Part shown: piece after piece, positions 22,749-35,190 of the stretch | Numbering within the stretch: position 1 is the stretch's first letter | How the letters are laid out: every line of letters starts with the position of its first letter | Source: Desmodus rotundus | Taxonomy: Eukaryota; Chordata; Mammalia; Chiroptera; Phyllostomidae | Length of the DNA stretch: 64,000 bases | Direction of reading: 5' to 3' | Assembly (NCBI RefSeq): GCF_022682495.2 | Contig: NC_071389.1 | Span: 179,738,056 to 179,802,055 of the forward strand | The notes under the pieces: model-generated | Database searches by the model: none | The model's input: only the letters and a program-made list of their open reading frames with translations | Told to the model about the DNA's origin: nothing | Made by a program: the position numbers and the translations under genes

Positions 22749-22956
22749 TTTCTTTCTTTTTAAAAATATTTTATTTTATTTATTTTTAGAGAGAGGGGAA
22801 GGAAGAGAGAAAAACCTTAATGTGTGGTTGCCCCTTGAACGCCCACAACTGGAGACCTGGCCGGCAACCCAGGCGTGTGCCCTGACTGGAAATGGAGCCA
22901 GCGGCACTTTGGTTTGCAGGCCAGCACTCAATCCACTGAGCCACACCAGCCAGGAC
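22749..22956 (-). repeat. VES SINE with target-site duplication
   Basis: Reverse copy flanked by TGAACTTCTTTTC (22736-22748) and TGAACCTCTTTTC (22957-22969), one mismatch in 13. Confidence 0.9.
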
Positions 22957-24199
22957 TGAACCTCTTTTCGTATTCTCTGTGACATTTTATCTTGTATTGT
23001 AATTATTATGGTGGCTGTTCTGTTTATCATATTGGCCTTAAATTTCATTGTGGCAAAAAATGAGTCTTGTCCCTAAATGCTTGTTCCACAGAATTTAGCA
23101 CAATGCCTTATATGACATAAAGATTAAATATTACTTGAATGGATGAATGTTCATTGGGGGGGATGTTACTTTTTCTTTTAGCTAAGTTTAAAATTCTGAT
23201 TTTATCCATTTAATACAGTCAGAATTCTTGTTTCTAACTTCCTTTTTATTTTCCAGTTCCCAGTTCCTAGGGGCTATAACAGTATTTTAAGTTTTCCTTT
23301 CAGAGGCCACAGATATTTTTATAACAAGGAAATAGTTCTGCTGAGTTAATAAAATGCCCTCAGAGGGTTTTGAATAATTAGCAGAAGTTAAAATAACTGA
23401 GTCAGCAACATAATAATTTTAAAATGTTACTCTCATTCCCTTCCCTGTAGCCTTACCTACTCAAATATTCAAGCGCCACCTTGTTCTGCCTGGCAGCGAC
23501 CCCGATCCCCTGTCCTGCTCCAGCACACATACCCATGCACAGACCCACTGAATACTGAACTGAGAGGAGGGCAGAGTTACACAATGCTAGGACTGAAAAT
23601 AAACTTAGCAATCCTCTCACCTTGTCTCTACTTTTATTTTGCAGTTTTTGAAATTGATACTCAGCAACTCGGTTGACTTTTACACATGCAACCAGCGGGC
23701 TCTCTCAGACGCTGGGTCCAACAACTGCAGGCTGACACTCTTTTCACTCTGAAGACTCATGTAACCGACAAGCCTTTGGTACTGTTAACAAGGGGAAAGG
23801 CACCAAGAACCGTACAAAGTGAAGTATTAAAGACGGACAAAAGCAAAATTCCAATATAAAACAATTGAGTAATCCAGTGGGAGCTATTTTATATATTACA
23901 TATTATCTGCCTTGACATGAAAGTATGTATAAGTTAGAGTTTTAAAGTCTTTCAGAACAAGATCTCTTTTTATGATTCTCCAAGTGTTGTGACTAAAATA
24001 TACCTCTACATTTCAGAAAAATAGAGAATTTTTAGTTTTATTTTTAACACTGATTTCACTGACAATAACTAAAAAAGTAAGTAAAATTTGAAACTAAAAT
24101 TCAACTATGACAATTCCAGAATCAAATTTTAATTATAGGATGTCAGTAGCAAGAAGGAATAAGTAAAGTGATAAATAAAAATAAGAAAGAAATATAATA

Positions 24200-24256
24200 A
24201 GAATATATACATATATGTGTATATGTGTGTGTATATATACATACATATATATATTA
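24200..24256. repeat. TA/TG-rich microsatellite
   Basis: Alternating ATATATAC / GTGTATATGTG units. No coding or regulatory meaning seen. Confidence 0.7.
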
Positions 24257-25392
24257 AGTAATCAATGATTTGAAAAACAAAACCATTGGGGAAGACTGGA
24301 ATGAAATGTCAGAAGGAGAAACATAGCCAACCTAAGAGAGGGGAGAATGACATAAAAATTCACTATTAGTTTAGAATGAATGTATTAAGAATAAAGATAA
24401 ATAGAATGTGGAATATTTAGAAGAAGAAAGGTGCACATGGGGAGAAAACAAAAGAAATATAAGTTGGGAAGGAACAAGTGGAAATAGAAGAGAATGATCC
24501 TCCAACCATCATGTATAATAAGAAAAATAAGCTACCTGCTAGACATCGGGGATGCAGGGCTTCTTACCAGAAACTTGAGACAGTAGCTGAAGACTCCAGC
24601 ACCAGTCTGGAGGCGTCCACAAGTCCTGTTCTGTCTTCACACTTAACCACAAGCAAGTCATGAAGTATATTTAGGGAATTTGCTGAGGTCTTTGTTTTTC
24701 TTCTCTCTTCGTTTGTGTTGATAAATTAAATGCCACACTTTTGACTGCTCTTTGAGTTCACAGGAAGTGTTTCAAAGTGAGTCATTTCTAAATGTATCAG
24801 ATAAAAAAAGTAAAAAACAGAAGTGGGCAAGCATCCTTCTCAGAAATTTTTTGCAGGACAGAGCAAGATTCGAAAAAAGTTCTTTATGTAAACTACTCGC
24901 TTTGTACATGTTTGTTCCTGGGGGGGGGTTGTTGTCTTTTTTTGGTTTTTTTTTAGAAATGCATCAAAATGACCTATGATATGTGAGGGTCAGGGTCAGG
25001 AATGGTTGGGGGCAATGCCCTGCACAATCCTATGTGATTAATCTCAAGTAACATCTCTTAAATGCTTAACATGTTTAAAGAAATGTGCCATGCCAAAACC
25101 AAATAAATTAAACTATGTTCTTATCTGCAGAGGCTCACAATCTCGTAGAAATATGCACCCATACACACACACACAAACAGTAATGAAACCCAGACTATAA
25201 TGACATAAATACCAATAGAAGTAAAACTGTAGAATATAACAGTATAACCAAAACACAGGCCTGGCTCCCTGCCGCACAAAAGCCAATACTCAAGGGGCAG
25301 ATGCTGATGTAAAAGAGAGTGGTTTATTTTCAGGTGCCGACAACCTGGAAGATGGGGGAACTCATGTCTCAAAGCCCATCTCCTGGTCAGAA

Positions 25393-25604
25393 TTTTTTTT
25401 TTAAAGATTTTATTTATTTATTTTTAGAAAGAAGGGAAGGGAAGGAGAGAGAGAGGGAGAGAAACATCAATGTATGGTTGCCTCTCACGTGTCCCCCACT
25501 GGGGACCTGGCCTGCAACCCAGGCATGTGTCCTGACTGGGAATGGAACCAGTGACCCTTTGCTTCGCAGTTGGATGCTCAATCCACTGAGCCACACCAGC
25601 CAGG
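25393..25604 (-). repeat. VES SINE inside LTR-like repeat
   Basis: Reverse copy with an intact tail and 5' end. It splits the LTR-like unit; the flanks share GGTCAG, a short possible target duplication. Confidence 0.88.
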
Positions 25605-25867
25605 GTCAGGCAGAGGTTTTCATAAGGAGGAAGAAGAGAAGCAGAACAAAGAGATGAAGGGAGGGGGTTGAAAAGCTCTCTCTGTGCAGATGAGCACAGT
25701 TCATTCTGATAAGGCAAGTGAGGGTCTGGTGTGCATCATCCTGGTTTAGTCATCCTGGCTTCACGTCATCTTGACTTTACACCATCCTGGCTCCACGGGT
25801 GAAGGTTCCAGAGCTGGGATGCTTGAAGATCAGAGTCTGTATCTTTTGAAGTTAGTTCCTAGGGTTC

Positions 25868-26010
25868 TCTTTTTTAAATTGTTGTTCAATTAAAATTGTC
25901 CCCATTTTCCCCCCATTACTCTCCCCTGTCCTACCCACCCCTGACCTCCCACATTCAATCTTCCCCCCAGCCCCCCATTGTCTTTGTCCCTAGTCCTTTA
26001 TACATGTTAC
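25868..26010 (-). mobile_element. 5'-truncated L1 3' end
   Basis: C-rich on the plus strand (CCCCATTTTCCCCCCATTACTC), that is G-rich in element orientation, with a T-rich tail on plus. It is absent from the second LTR-like copy at the corresponding position, so it is an insertion. Confidence 0.6.
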
Positions 26011-26830
26011 AACCATGCTGTTCATCTATAAGCTACGTATTAGTCAAAACCAGCACTTACAGAAACAATGTCAAAAGAATGGTGGGATGGGTTACAATTT
26101 CCCACTGTTACAATTTTCCACTGTTAATAACAGATCTGGATGTGTTTAGCCTGGGGCAATCTTACAAGTTTTATGGTAAGAATAAGATCTGAGCAGGTCC
26201 TTAAAAAACCTACAGGAATCCTACAGGCAGAAAAAGATGACATGCTGTTTAGAGTGTGTAGGTGGAGCACAGTCAGAGGCAGGTGGGTGGGAGAGTAATT
26301 TAGGTGTTGGGGTATGAGCAGGAGTCTGGGGAATTAGACTGTTTCATCATGAAACAGAACATAAGATTGAAGTGGGACCTTGAGCAATGATTCCTGCTCA
26401 AACTATATATCACAAAGAATTCACACCCAATGCATCATTGAATGATACACCCAATATGTGTATCATTCCTGTACACATATGCATATGAACTAAAGTTTAT
26501 TTGGGTCAAAAATATTTGAACATTCTTGCCTGTGGTAAGGGCTTGAATCCATATTAATCAACCTATTGTCCAAACAATACTATCTGCTCCTCTGCTTGTT
26601 TGCAGTCAAATCACTTTGAAATAGTTTTGGGGGAAAGACCCAAGAAAAATGCCAAGAGTTGAGTTTTACTGTTTTATCTATTTGTTTAGTTCCACTGTTA
26701 TTATCTAATTATCAGAGTAACACATATCTATAAAAGAGATTAATTGAAATAATACAGAAGTATAAAGGGTAAAAGAGTGAAAGATTTTATTTTCAATTCT
26801 ACTGCTTGGGAGTAACTATTTCAAGGTTTC

Positions 26831-28729
26831 CTTTTTTTATTTTTATTTATATATTTTTAATATATTTGTTGATTATGCTCTTACAGTTGTCCCATTCCCC
26901 CCCTCACTCCACTCCATCCTGCCCACTCCCTCCCTCCCAAATTCCCCCCCTATAGTTCATGTCCATGGGTCATACTTATAAGTTCTTTGGCTTCTACATT
27001 TCCTACACTATTCTTACCCTCCCCCTGTCTATTTTCCACCTATCATCTATGCTACTTATTCTCTGTACCTTCCCCCCCTCTCCCCCTCCCACTCCCCTGT
27101 TGATAACCCTCCATGTGATCTCCATCTCTATGGTTCTGTTCCTGTTCTAGTTGTTTGCCTAGTTTGCTCTTGTTTTTGTTTTAGGTGTGGTCGTTAATAA
27201 CTGTGAGTTTGCTGTTATTTTTACTGTTCATATTTTTTATCTTCTTTTTCTTAGGTAACTCCCTTTAACATTTCATATAAGGGCTTGGTGATGATGAACT
27301 TCTTTAACCTGACCTTATCTGAGAAGCACTTTATCTTTCCTTCCATTCTAAATGATAGCTTTGCTGGATAGAGCAATCTTGGATGTAGGCCCTTGCCTTT
27401 CATGATTTGGAATACTTCTTGCCAGCCCCTTCTTGCCTGTAAGGTCTCTTTTGAGAAATCAGCTGACAGTCTTATGGGAAGTCCTTTAGAGGTAACTGTG
27501 TACTTTTCTCTTGCTGCTTGTAAGATTCTCTCCTTCTGTTTCATCTTGTCTAATGTAATTATGATGTGCCTTGGTGTGTTCCTCCTTGGGTCCAGCTTCT
27601 TTGGGACTCTCTGAGCTTCCTGGACTTCCTGGAAGTCTATTTCCTTTGCCAGGTTAGGGAAGTTCTCCATTATTTGTTCAAATAAGTTTTCATTTTTTTG
27701 TTCTTCCTCTTCTCCTTCTGGCACCCCTATAATTCGGATGTTGGAACGTTTCAAGATGTCCTGGAGGTTCTTAAGCCTTTCCTCATTTTTCCCAATTCTT
27801 ATTTCTTCATTCTTTTCTGGTTGGATGTTTCTTTCTTCCTTCTGGTCCACAGTGTTGATTTGAGTCCCAGTTTCCTTCGCATCACTATTGGTTCCCTGTA
27901 CATTTTCCTTTGTTTCTCTTAGCATAGGCTTCATTTTTTCATCTAGTTTTTGACCAGATTCAACCAATTCTGTGAGCGTCTTAATAACCAGTGTTTTCAA
28001 CTGTGCATCCGATAGGTTGGCTATCTCTTCCTCACTTAGTTGTATTATTTCTGGAGCTTTGAAGTGTTCTGTCATTTGGGCCATTTTTTTTTTTTGTCTT
28101 GGCGCATCTGTTAAAGGGGCGGAGCCTTAGGTGTTCCCTGGGGCGGGGTAACACTGGTCGCTGCGCTGTGTCATTGTACGTGGGGGAGGGGCCAAGTGGG
28201 AGCAATGGCACCCGCTCCCCTTTCCACCGGATTTCAGTCTTTCACTCTGCTACCCACAATCAAACTGGGCCCCTCTGGTGCTGGTTCCCAAGTGGGTGGG
28301 CTTGTGCACGCCCTAGGCCCCTGTGGGTCTCTCCAACGACCTCTCCTGTGAGACTGGGAGTCTCTCCTGTTGCCGCCCCAACCTCCACGGGCATTTTCAG
28401 TCAGAGGTTTGAGGCTTTATTTCCCCGCGCTGGAGCCCTGGGTTGCATGGTCTGCTTTGCTCCCCGCCGTTTGTCTGGTTTCTCTGTGCGCGAATGTGGG
28501 GCCACAGGGTCTGCTAGTGGTCGGACTGCCTGCCCGCACTCCGCCAGTCTCAGTCCCGGTCCTGCCATGGGCAACGCCCCGGCTGCCCATCTCCGCCCCT
28601 CCTACCTGTCTGGATGAATGTTTATTTTTTATTTCCTTGGTGTCGGACTTCCTTGCCATTCAATTTTCTGTCAGTTCTGGTTGTGCTAGGAGGCGCAGTG
28701 TGTCTACTTACGCCTCCATCTTGGTTCTC
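26831..28729 (-). mobile_element. HAL1-type (half-L1) retroelement, copy A, near full length
   Basis: About 1.9 kb flanked by a perfect 15-bp duplication CTATTTCAAGGTTTC (26816-26830 and 28730-28744). In element orientation it starts GAGAACCAAGATGG, as L1 5' UTRs do. It has a GC-rich 5' UTR of about 645 bp, then ORF1, then only about 400 bp of G-rich 3' sequence and an A-rich tail. There is no ORF2. This half-L1 plan is shared with copies B and C, so it is a family trait, not a private deletion. Movement would need reverse transcriptase supplied by another L1. Confidence 0.85.
27251..28084 (-). CDS. L1-type ORF1 protein of HAL1 copy A
   Basis: An uninterrupted 277-aa frame starting MAQMTEHFKAPEIIQLSEEE. 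A charged, coiled-coil-like N-terminal half is followed by the RRM-like core (SNIRIIGVPEGEEEEQ at about 113-128) and the C-terminal domain with ARRGWQEVFQIMKGKGLHP and YPAKLSFRMEGK. This is the nucleic-acid-binding chaperone of L1-type elements, somewhat shorter than typical L1 ORF1p. Compared with copy B it lacks single residues at two places (in-frame 3-nt losses). No host gene is involved. Confidence 0.85.
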   Translation of the reverse strand: MAQMTEHFKAPEIIQLSEEEIANLSDAQLKTLVIKTLTELVESGQKLDEKMKPMLRETKENVQGTNSDAKETGTQINTVDQKEERNIQPEKNEEIRIGKNEERLKNLQDILKRSNIRIIGVPEGEEEEQKNENLFEQIMENFPNLAKEIDFQEVQEAQRVPKKLDPRRNTPRHIIITLDKMKQKERILQAAREKYTVTSKGLPIRLSADFSKETLQARRGWQEVFQIMKGKGLHPRLLYPAKLSFRMEGKIKCFSDKVRLKKFIITKPLYEMLKGVT

Positions 28730-28929
28730 CTATTTCAAGGTTTCTTTTACATCTGACAACCTATAATTCTCCCATTGGATCAGAGAGAGGGAAGCTGAAA
28801 GTGCATTTCATGCCAGAGGAAAACAGGAGCACACACTAAGGAGGAGGTGAGCCGAACATGAGTGAATGACTCAGTAAAGTGGTTTGGTTGGAGTACAGAG
28901 GACACACTAAGGACTAATGAAAGGTAAGT

Positions 28930-29040
28930 AGGAGGCCCGAGTTCGGGTCCTGGCTCTGCCACTTCCTAACTGTATGACTGTACAGAAGTTATTCAAACTC
29001 TGTTTTTATTTCCTCACCTGCAAAATGAGGATTGCACCAA
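28930..29040 (-). repeat. MIR SINE fragment
   Basis: GGTCCTGGCTCTGCCACTTC...CCTCACCTGCAAAATGAGGAT on plus is antisense MIR. Confidence 0.75.
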
Positions 29041-31389
29041 TATGATCCATTGATACCCAAGCCCATTCCCACCTTTCCATACTACTTCTGTACTGGAAGC
29101 CTGGGTGCTACCTTTCCTAGAGTTTGTCCCCAGTGGGGTCTGAAAAGGCTCTGCCAGAGGGGCGTGGTCACGTGCTGTTGGAAAGTGAAGGGAAAGGAGA
29201 ATTACTGCATTTGAAGCTGGAACTTAGTTTGAGCACAGAGATTGCAAATCTATTTTTAAAGGAAAAGAACAAAAACTATAGAAGAGAATAAACATTAAAA
29301 CTATTAAAAATGAAAGAGAGAGAGAGATTGAGACTGAAAGGGAATCATTTAGCCTTTGGTTTCTGAAGAGGCAGAAAACTCTCGTGGGCTCTTGCAGTGG
29401 AGATGTAGGTGAGGCCGAGGCGGCTGCCGGTGGCTGCGGGCTCTGGCAGGGTCAGTAGTTTCAGCAGCAGCCACAGGCCGGGCAGTTCCTAGATTCTGGC
29501 TAAGCAGCAGAAAAAAGCCCCTGGCCTCAAAGTCAATTTAACCATTCTGGATAATACCCTTTTCCACTTTCCTCTTCCAATTTTAGGCAAGCAGCCTCCT
29601 GCAGTTTTATCATCTTCTCATTTATTTTTCTAGTTGTTCCCATATTTTGTATCCAAGTCCTTGTATTAACTACCCTGTTTGAAGTACCTACAATGGTTTC
29701 TATACTCTTGGCTGGGCAATGACTAAAATAAAAAAATTGCTGCACCTACTCTATAGGATTATTAATGTGAATAAATTAATATATGCAAAGCACTTAAAAC
29801 AGTGCTGGCATTCAATAAATGTTAGCAATTACTATGTCAAAAAACTAATGTGGCTTCTAGTTACAACTAGTAACTAGAACACAACTAGTCCCTCATCTTG
29901 GACATGTAGCAAGTTATCGGCAGACTGTTCCCTTCCCTTTCTGTGAAATCAAATTCCAACACATGGCCCTCAATGAGGTAGATGAGACATACTTACTGCT
30001 GTCTATAATGTAACTGCCTAATTATGCACACAGTTAGAGTAAAACCAAGTAGGAACATGAATTGAGGAACAAAGCCACCCAGAAACTAAAGTAATTCCAT
30101 TGAAAATTAAATAACATACCATCTAATACACTTATAACAAGAAATGTCCAGTGCACTTATACTTAAATCTTGAAGAAATCAGCCATATCCAGCATAAAAA
30201 AATCATTCAAATCTGAATGGTGTAAAGAAAATTTAACCAACTTTGCTTTGTCAATTAAATTTTGGCTATTGATTTTCTATTGTAGTATGTATCTCAGGCA
30301 GCCAAGGAAGGGAGACTGAAGGGGTAGTTAAACTGAGTTTAATTAACACTATTTGTGAGTTTAGTTACAAAACAATGAAAGTGGACAAAGGCATGGGGCT
30401 TCGGTTTGTGTTTACCTAATCTAATGAGAAGCAATAGGAGCTTTTGTAGGGAGAGGAAAGGATTCAGAACTGTTGAGAGGTGGATGGCTCTCATAAATTT
30501 TGTAGGTCTAGATAAATTTTTGAGTAAATTTTGATACTTTAGGTTAGCTCTCTTATTTGTGGATTATTTAGAAAAGGCCTCCTTCATTTTCTTTCTCCTT
30601 CCCCATTTCATGTCCAGGAGTATGCGCATAAAAGAATGTGGTGTTACACAGATGTCTTGGGTTAGAAAACCGTTCATTTTTACCCTCTGTGACGTGAAAC
30701 ACCTAGTTCCTCACCTCCAGTGTGTTTCCTTTACTTCCACACAGTTGCCACCACTCTGACACTCAAGTAACCAAATGTGTGGGTGTTTGTATTTCCTGCA
30801 CCACAATTCTGTGATGCCAGCTGCCCTTCACAGAATTTAACTCAACTCTAACACTACCTACAGATAGTGTCAGATATCGGATTTTATGGCCTCAGTCCCA
30901 CAAGACTGTCCCCCACCACAGAGGCCAATCTTAACTAGTAGGTCCCCAGGTTAGCTACATCTTCAGCTCTACTGAGCTACAAATCAGCGGTTGCCATACT
31001 AACCCCCGGCCTTGGAGTTGAGTGGCTCATGGGACTCAGGGAAACACTTACATTTACCAGATTACTAAAGGACATGATAAAGGACAGAGGTGAACAGACA
31101 AATGGAGAGATCCATGGGGTGAGGTCTGGGAGCGTTGGGATCACGTGTAAGTGCGTGTTCAGTGACCCCTGTTTCTTTGTCACCCTGTACATGTCCAGGA
31201 AAAACTGTGAAAGTTCAGTGGATATTGAATCTGTGGTTACAAATAGATTTTAGTGAATAGGAAAATTCACACATATGGAATCCATGAATAATGAGGACCT
31301 ACTGTAATTGCTAAAACTCTTGAATATTCTGTCCATTTTCTAGGTAGAGAAGTTCGAGGGAGAAGAAATGAATTACTGAGGCAGAAATG

Positions 31390-31612
31390 CATAATGGCTA
31401 AAGACCTGGGCTTGAAGACACTTAGATCCATGTCTGTCACTTGTTTCACTTGTGACAGTGGGAAATTTACTTAATGACACTGCATCAGTTTCTTCAACCT
31501 GTAAAATGGGCAGGATAATAATAGTATCCATTCCTTGTGAGGATTAATTGTATAATGCACACAACCATGTAGAATAGTTCTCAGTACTTAACTAATGTTA
31601 GTTGTTACTATA
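31390..31612 (-). repeat. MIR SINE
   Basis: Antisense MIR: CAACCTGTAAAATGGGCAGGATAATAATAGTA and GTGAGGATTAATTG on plus. Confidence 0.75.
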
Positions 31613-31710
31613 ATTCAAACACAGGCATAGAAATACTAATAGTACATTCAAACATTTAAACATAAGGTATAGGCAGCTGTTGTGTTGGTATTAGAAAGTT
31701 AGGGTTTTTC

Positions 31711-33356
31711 CTCTGACTGAGAAGTTAGGGTTGTGGTGGTGGGAGAAACTCCCAGCCTCACAGGAGAGTTCACTGGAGAGACCCACAGGGTCCTAGAACA
31801 TACACAAATTCACCCACCCAGGAATCAGCACCAGAAGGGCCCAATTTGCTTGTGGGTAACAGAGGAAGTGACTGAAAGCCAGCTGAGAGATGAGCAAGAG
31901 GCATTGTTCCCTCTCGGACCCCTCCCCCATATACAGCACCACAACACTGTGACATGGGTTGCCTCACCCTGGCAAATACCTAAGGCTTTGCCCCTTACTA
32001 TATAACAGGCGCAGGGAGACAAAAAAATATGTCCCAAATGAAAGAACAGATAAAAGCTCCAGAAGAAAATACAACTAAGTGATGAAGAGATAGCCAACCT
32101 ATCAGATGCAGAGTTCAAAACACTGGTAATCAGGATGCGCAACAGCAATGGTTGAGAATGGTCTCAAAATAGAGGAAGAAGTGAAGGCTATACAAAGTGA
32201 AATAAAGGAAAATGTACAGGGAACCAACAGTGACAGAAGGAAACCAGGACTCAAATTCTGTTTCCTTTTGTCAATCTTGGACAGAAATTGTCTGATTTTA
32301 AATAAACGATTTGGAGCAGAAGGGAGAAATAAACATTCAACCAGAACAGAATGAGGAAACTGAATTCAAAAAAATGAGGAGAGGCTTAGGAACCTCTGGG
32401 AAACTTTAAATGTTTCAACATATGAATCATAGGGGTGACAGAAAGAGAAGAGGAAGACCAAGAAATTGAAAATTTATTTGAAAAAGAGTGAAGGAGAACT
32501 TCCCCAATCTGGCAAAGGAAATAGACTTACAGGAAGCTCACTGAGCTTACTGAGACTATCTCCCAGCAAGCTCAGAAAGTCCCAAAGAAGCTGGACCCAA
32601 GGGAGCACACACCAAGGCACATCATAATTACATTACTCAAGATTAAAGAGAAGGAGAGAATCTTAAAAACAGCAAGGAAAAAGGAGACAGTTACCTACAC
32701 AGGAGTTCCCACAAGACTGTCAGCTGATTTCTCAAAAGAAACCTTGCAGGCAAGAAGGGGCTGGCAAGAAGTATTCCAAGTCATGAAAGGCAAGGACCTA
32801 CATCCAAGATTGCTCTACCCAGCAAAGCTTTCATTTAGAATGGAAGGGCAGATAAAGTGCTTCTCAGATAAGGTCAAGTTAAAGGAGTTCATCATCACCA
32901 AGCCCTTATTATATGAAATAGTAAAGGGAGTTACCTAAGAAAAAGAAGATAAAAAATATGAACAGTAAAAATGATAAGAAACTTACAATTATCAACAACT
33001 GAGCCCAATAAAACAAAAACAAACTAAGCAAACAACTAGAACAGGAACAGAATCACAGAAATGGAGGTCACATGGAGGGAGTGGGGAGGGGCTGGGGGAG
33101 AATGGGGGAAAAGATACAGGGAATAAGAAACATAAATGGTAGGTATAAAATAGACAGGGGGAGGTTAAGAACAGTATAGGAAATGGAGAAGCCAAAGAAC
33201 TTAAATGTACAACCCATGGGTATGAACTAAGATGGAGGAGTGCTGGTGGGAGAGGGGGGTACAGGGAGGAGGGGAATAAAGTGGAGAAAAAAAATAGGAC
33301 AACTGTAATAGTATAATCAATTATATATATGTATGTATGTGTGTGTGTGTGTATAT
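31711..33356 (+). mobile_element. HAL1-type retroelement, copy C, 5'-truncated and decayed
   Basis: Plus-strand copy of the same element: it begins inside the 5' UTR (CTCTGACTGAGAAG), has an ORF1 broken by frameshifts and stops, and the same short G-rich 3' region ending GACAACTGTAATAGTATAATCAA plus a TA/TG tail. Flanking GAAAGTTAGGGTTTTTC (31694-31710) and GAAATTTAAGGTTTTC (33357-33372) are probably its eroded target duplication. It is the most diverged of the three, so likely oldest. Confidence 0.75.
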
Positions 33357-34059
33357 GAAATTTAAGGTTTTCCTTTCCTGACATTAATGTCGTTGGAGGA
33401 GCAAGTTAATGATTTTTCTGTATGTCAGCATGCATTTTAATGAAAATGGGAGATAATATTACCTACCTGGGCAAGATTGTTGGTGAGAAACAAATGAAAT
33501 TGTGTGTGTGAAAGCACTGTGTAATCTTAAAGGTATATGTAAATATTAGGTAACATCATCACCATTATTGTTACATAGAGTGTTTATTGTTGAAATGAGT
33601 AATTGACAACTTAGCTATTTCACATATCACCTTTTAAATTTTATGGAGAGGTATATATTTGAAAAAGTGTATATATAGTAAATGTGTACATTTTTAATAG
33701 TAATAAAATGACTTCCCAGGAGCTTTTCATCCAATTTTGGATGTAGGAGGCTCCCAGTCCCTCCCAAGCACCCTGTTCCCACTCTGATCTCCCTTCTATA
33801 CCATTCCACTCCAACCACTCACACCTGGGAATTTCATGTTTATCTTTTCCTTACATTAAAAAAATGACTTTACCATCTAAGTGTATTTCCTAAAACTGTA
33901 CAATTTTAAATTTGTCTGTTTTGGAACATCGTGCAAATGGACAATTTTCGTGGTTGTTAACTTGCTTTCCCTCCACTCAACCTTGTGCGTCCGTGGTCTA
34001 CTCATGATGATGCACAAGGCAAGTGGCTTATTCACGTTCACCACGGACACTATCCCGTT

Positions 34060-34195
34060 ACACACATGGTGATGGAAGGAGAATGGACTAGGGCAGAGAA
34101 CACACAACTCAATGTGCAGATGATGTATTGTAGAATGTACACCTAAAACCGATGTAATTTTATTAACCAGTGTCACCATAAATTCAATTAAAAGT
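34060..34195 (+). mobile_element. 5'-truncated L1 3' end
   Basis: GATGATGTATTGTAGAATGTACACCTAAAACC...TTAACCAGTGTCACCATAAATTCAATTAAAA is the standard 3' end of mammalian L1 families. Older and unrelated to the HAL1 copies nearby. Confidence 0.6.
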
Positions 34196-34228
34196 AAATA
34201 TTGAAATAAATAATTAAAATCTTTATCT

Positions 34229-34421
34229 TAAAAAAGATTTTATTTATTTATTGTTAGAGAGAGGGGAAAGGAGGGAGAAAGAGAGGCAGAGAAACACCCA
34301 TCGGTTGCTCCCAACAGGGGACCTGGCCTGCAACCCAGGCATGTGCCCGGACTGGGAATCAAGTCAGCCACATTTTGATTCGCAGGCCTGCACTCCATCC
34401 ACTGAGCCATACCAGCCAGGA
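34229..34421 (-). repeat. VES SINE
   Basis: Reverse copy: (TTTA)n and GAGAGAGGGGAAAGGAGG tail on plus, and a CCATACCAGCCAGGA 5' end. Confidence 0.88.
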
Positions 34422-35190
34422 CTAAAATAATTATTGTTTTAAATTAAAACACTAATACATGCTTATTGTAAAAAGCAAATGTAGACATATATAAACTAAA
34501 AAAGTTAAAATTCATTCTCTACTTCTCCTCTCCTGAGGCCGTTTTGCAGGGGGTGACAGCTATTAAATGCAGGTGTGTATCCTTTTCAAATGTTTGCTAT
34601 GTGCGTGTAAGTGTGTGTGCGTGTGTCCTCTGTTTTTGGTCATTGCACAGATTCATTTTAAACAGACACTCGATTCTGCAACTTCTGTCACTTAGTAACC
34701 TATCAGGTCATTTCTTCTGTATTTAGTTTTTACCTCTTGGAATCCCATTCTCTACTTTATTGTTACAAAATATTTATTTATTTATTATTATTATTTTTTG
34801 ATTTTACAGAAATGTTTATTTTTTTTTAATATATTTATTGATTATGCTATTACAGTTGTCCCATTTCCCCCCCACTCCACTCCATCCTGCCCACCCCCCT
34901 CCCTCCCACATTCCCCCCCTATAGTTCATGTCCATAGGTCATACTTATAAGTTCTTTGGCTTCTACATTTCCTACACTATTTTTACCCTCCCCCTGTCTA
35001 TTTTCCACCTATCATCTATGCTACTTATTCTCTGTACCTTTCCCCCTCTCTCCCCCTCCCACTCCCTTAATGACAACCCTCATGTTCTAGTTGTTTGCCT
35101 AGTTTGCTCTCGTTTTTGTTTTATGTGTGGTCCTTAATAACTGTGAGTTTGCTGTCATTTTTACTGTTCCTATTTTTGATCTTCTTTTTC

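Larger units (their letters stand above)
25258..26127 (-). mobile_element. LTR-like repeat, copy 1 (with SINE and L1 insertions)
   Basis: About 490 bp of this interval aligns by eye with 39032-39527, interrupted here by a VES SINE (25393-25604) and an L1 3' fragment (about 25868-26010). On the minus strand the shared unit begins with TGTTA/TGTAACAG and has AATAAA at 25327-25322. The TATA-like box intact in copy 2 is changed here. This is the layout of a solitary retroviral LTR; no viral coding sequence is attached. Confidence 0.6.

Noticed and set aside
28099..28617. A 172-codon plus-strand open frame, and similar ones at 36166-36682
   Set aside because: They run antisense through the GC-rich 5' UTRs of HAL1 copies A and B. 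Open frames are expected in such sequence, and the protein resembles nothing known.
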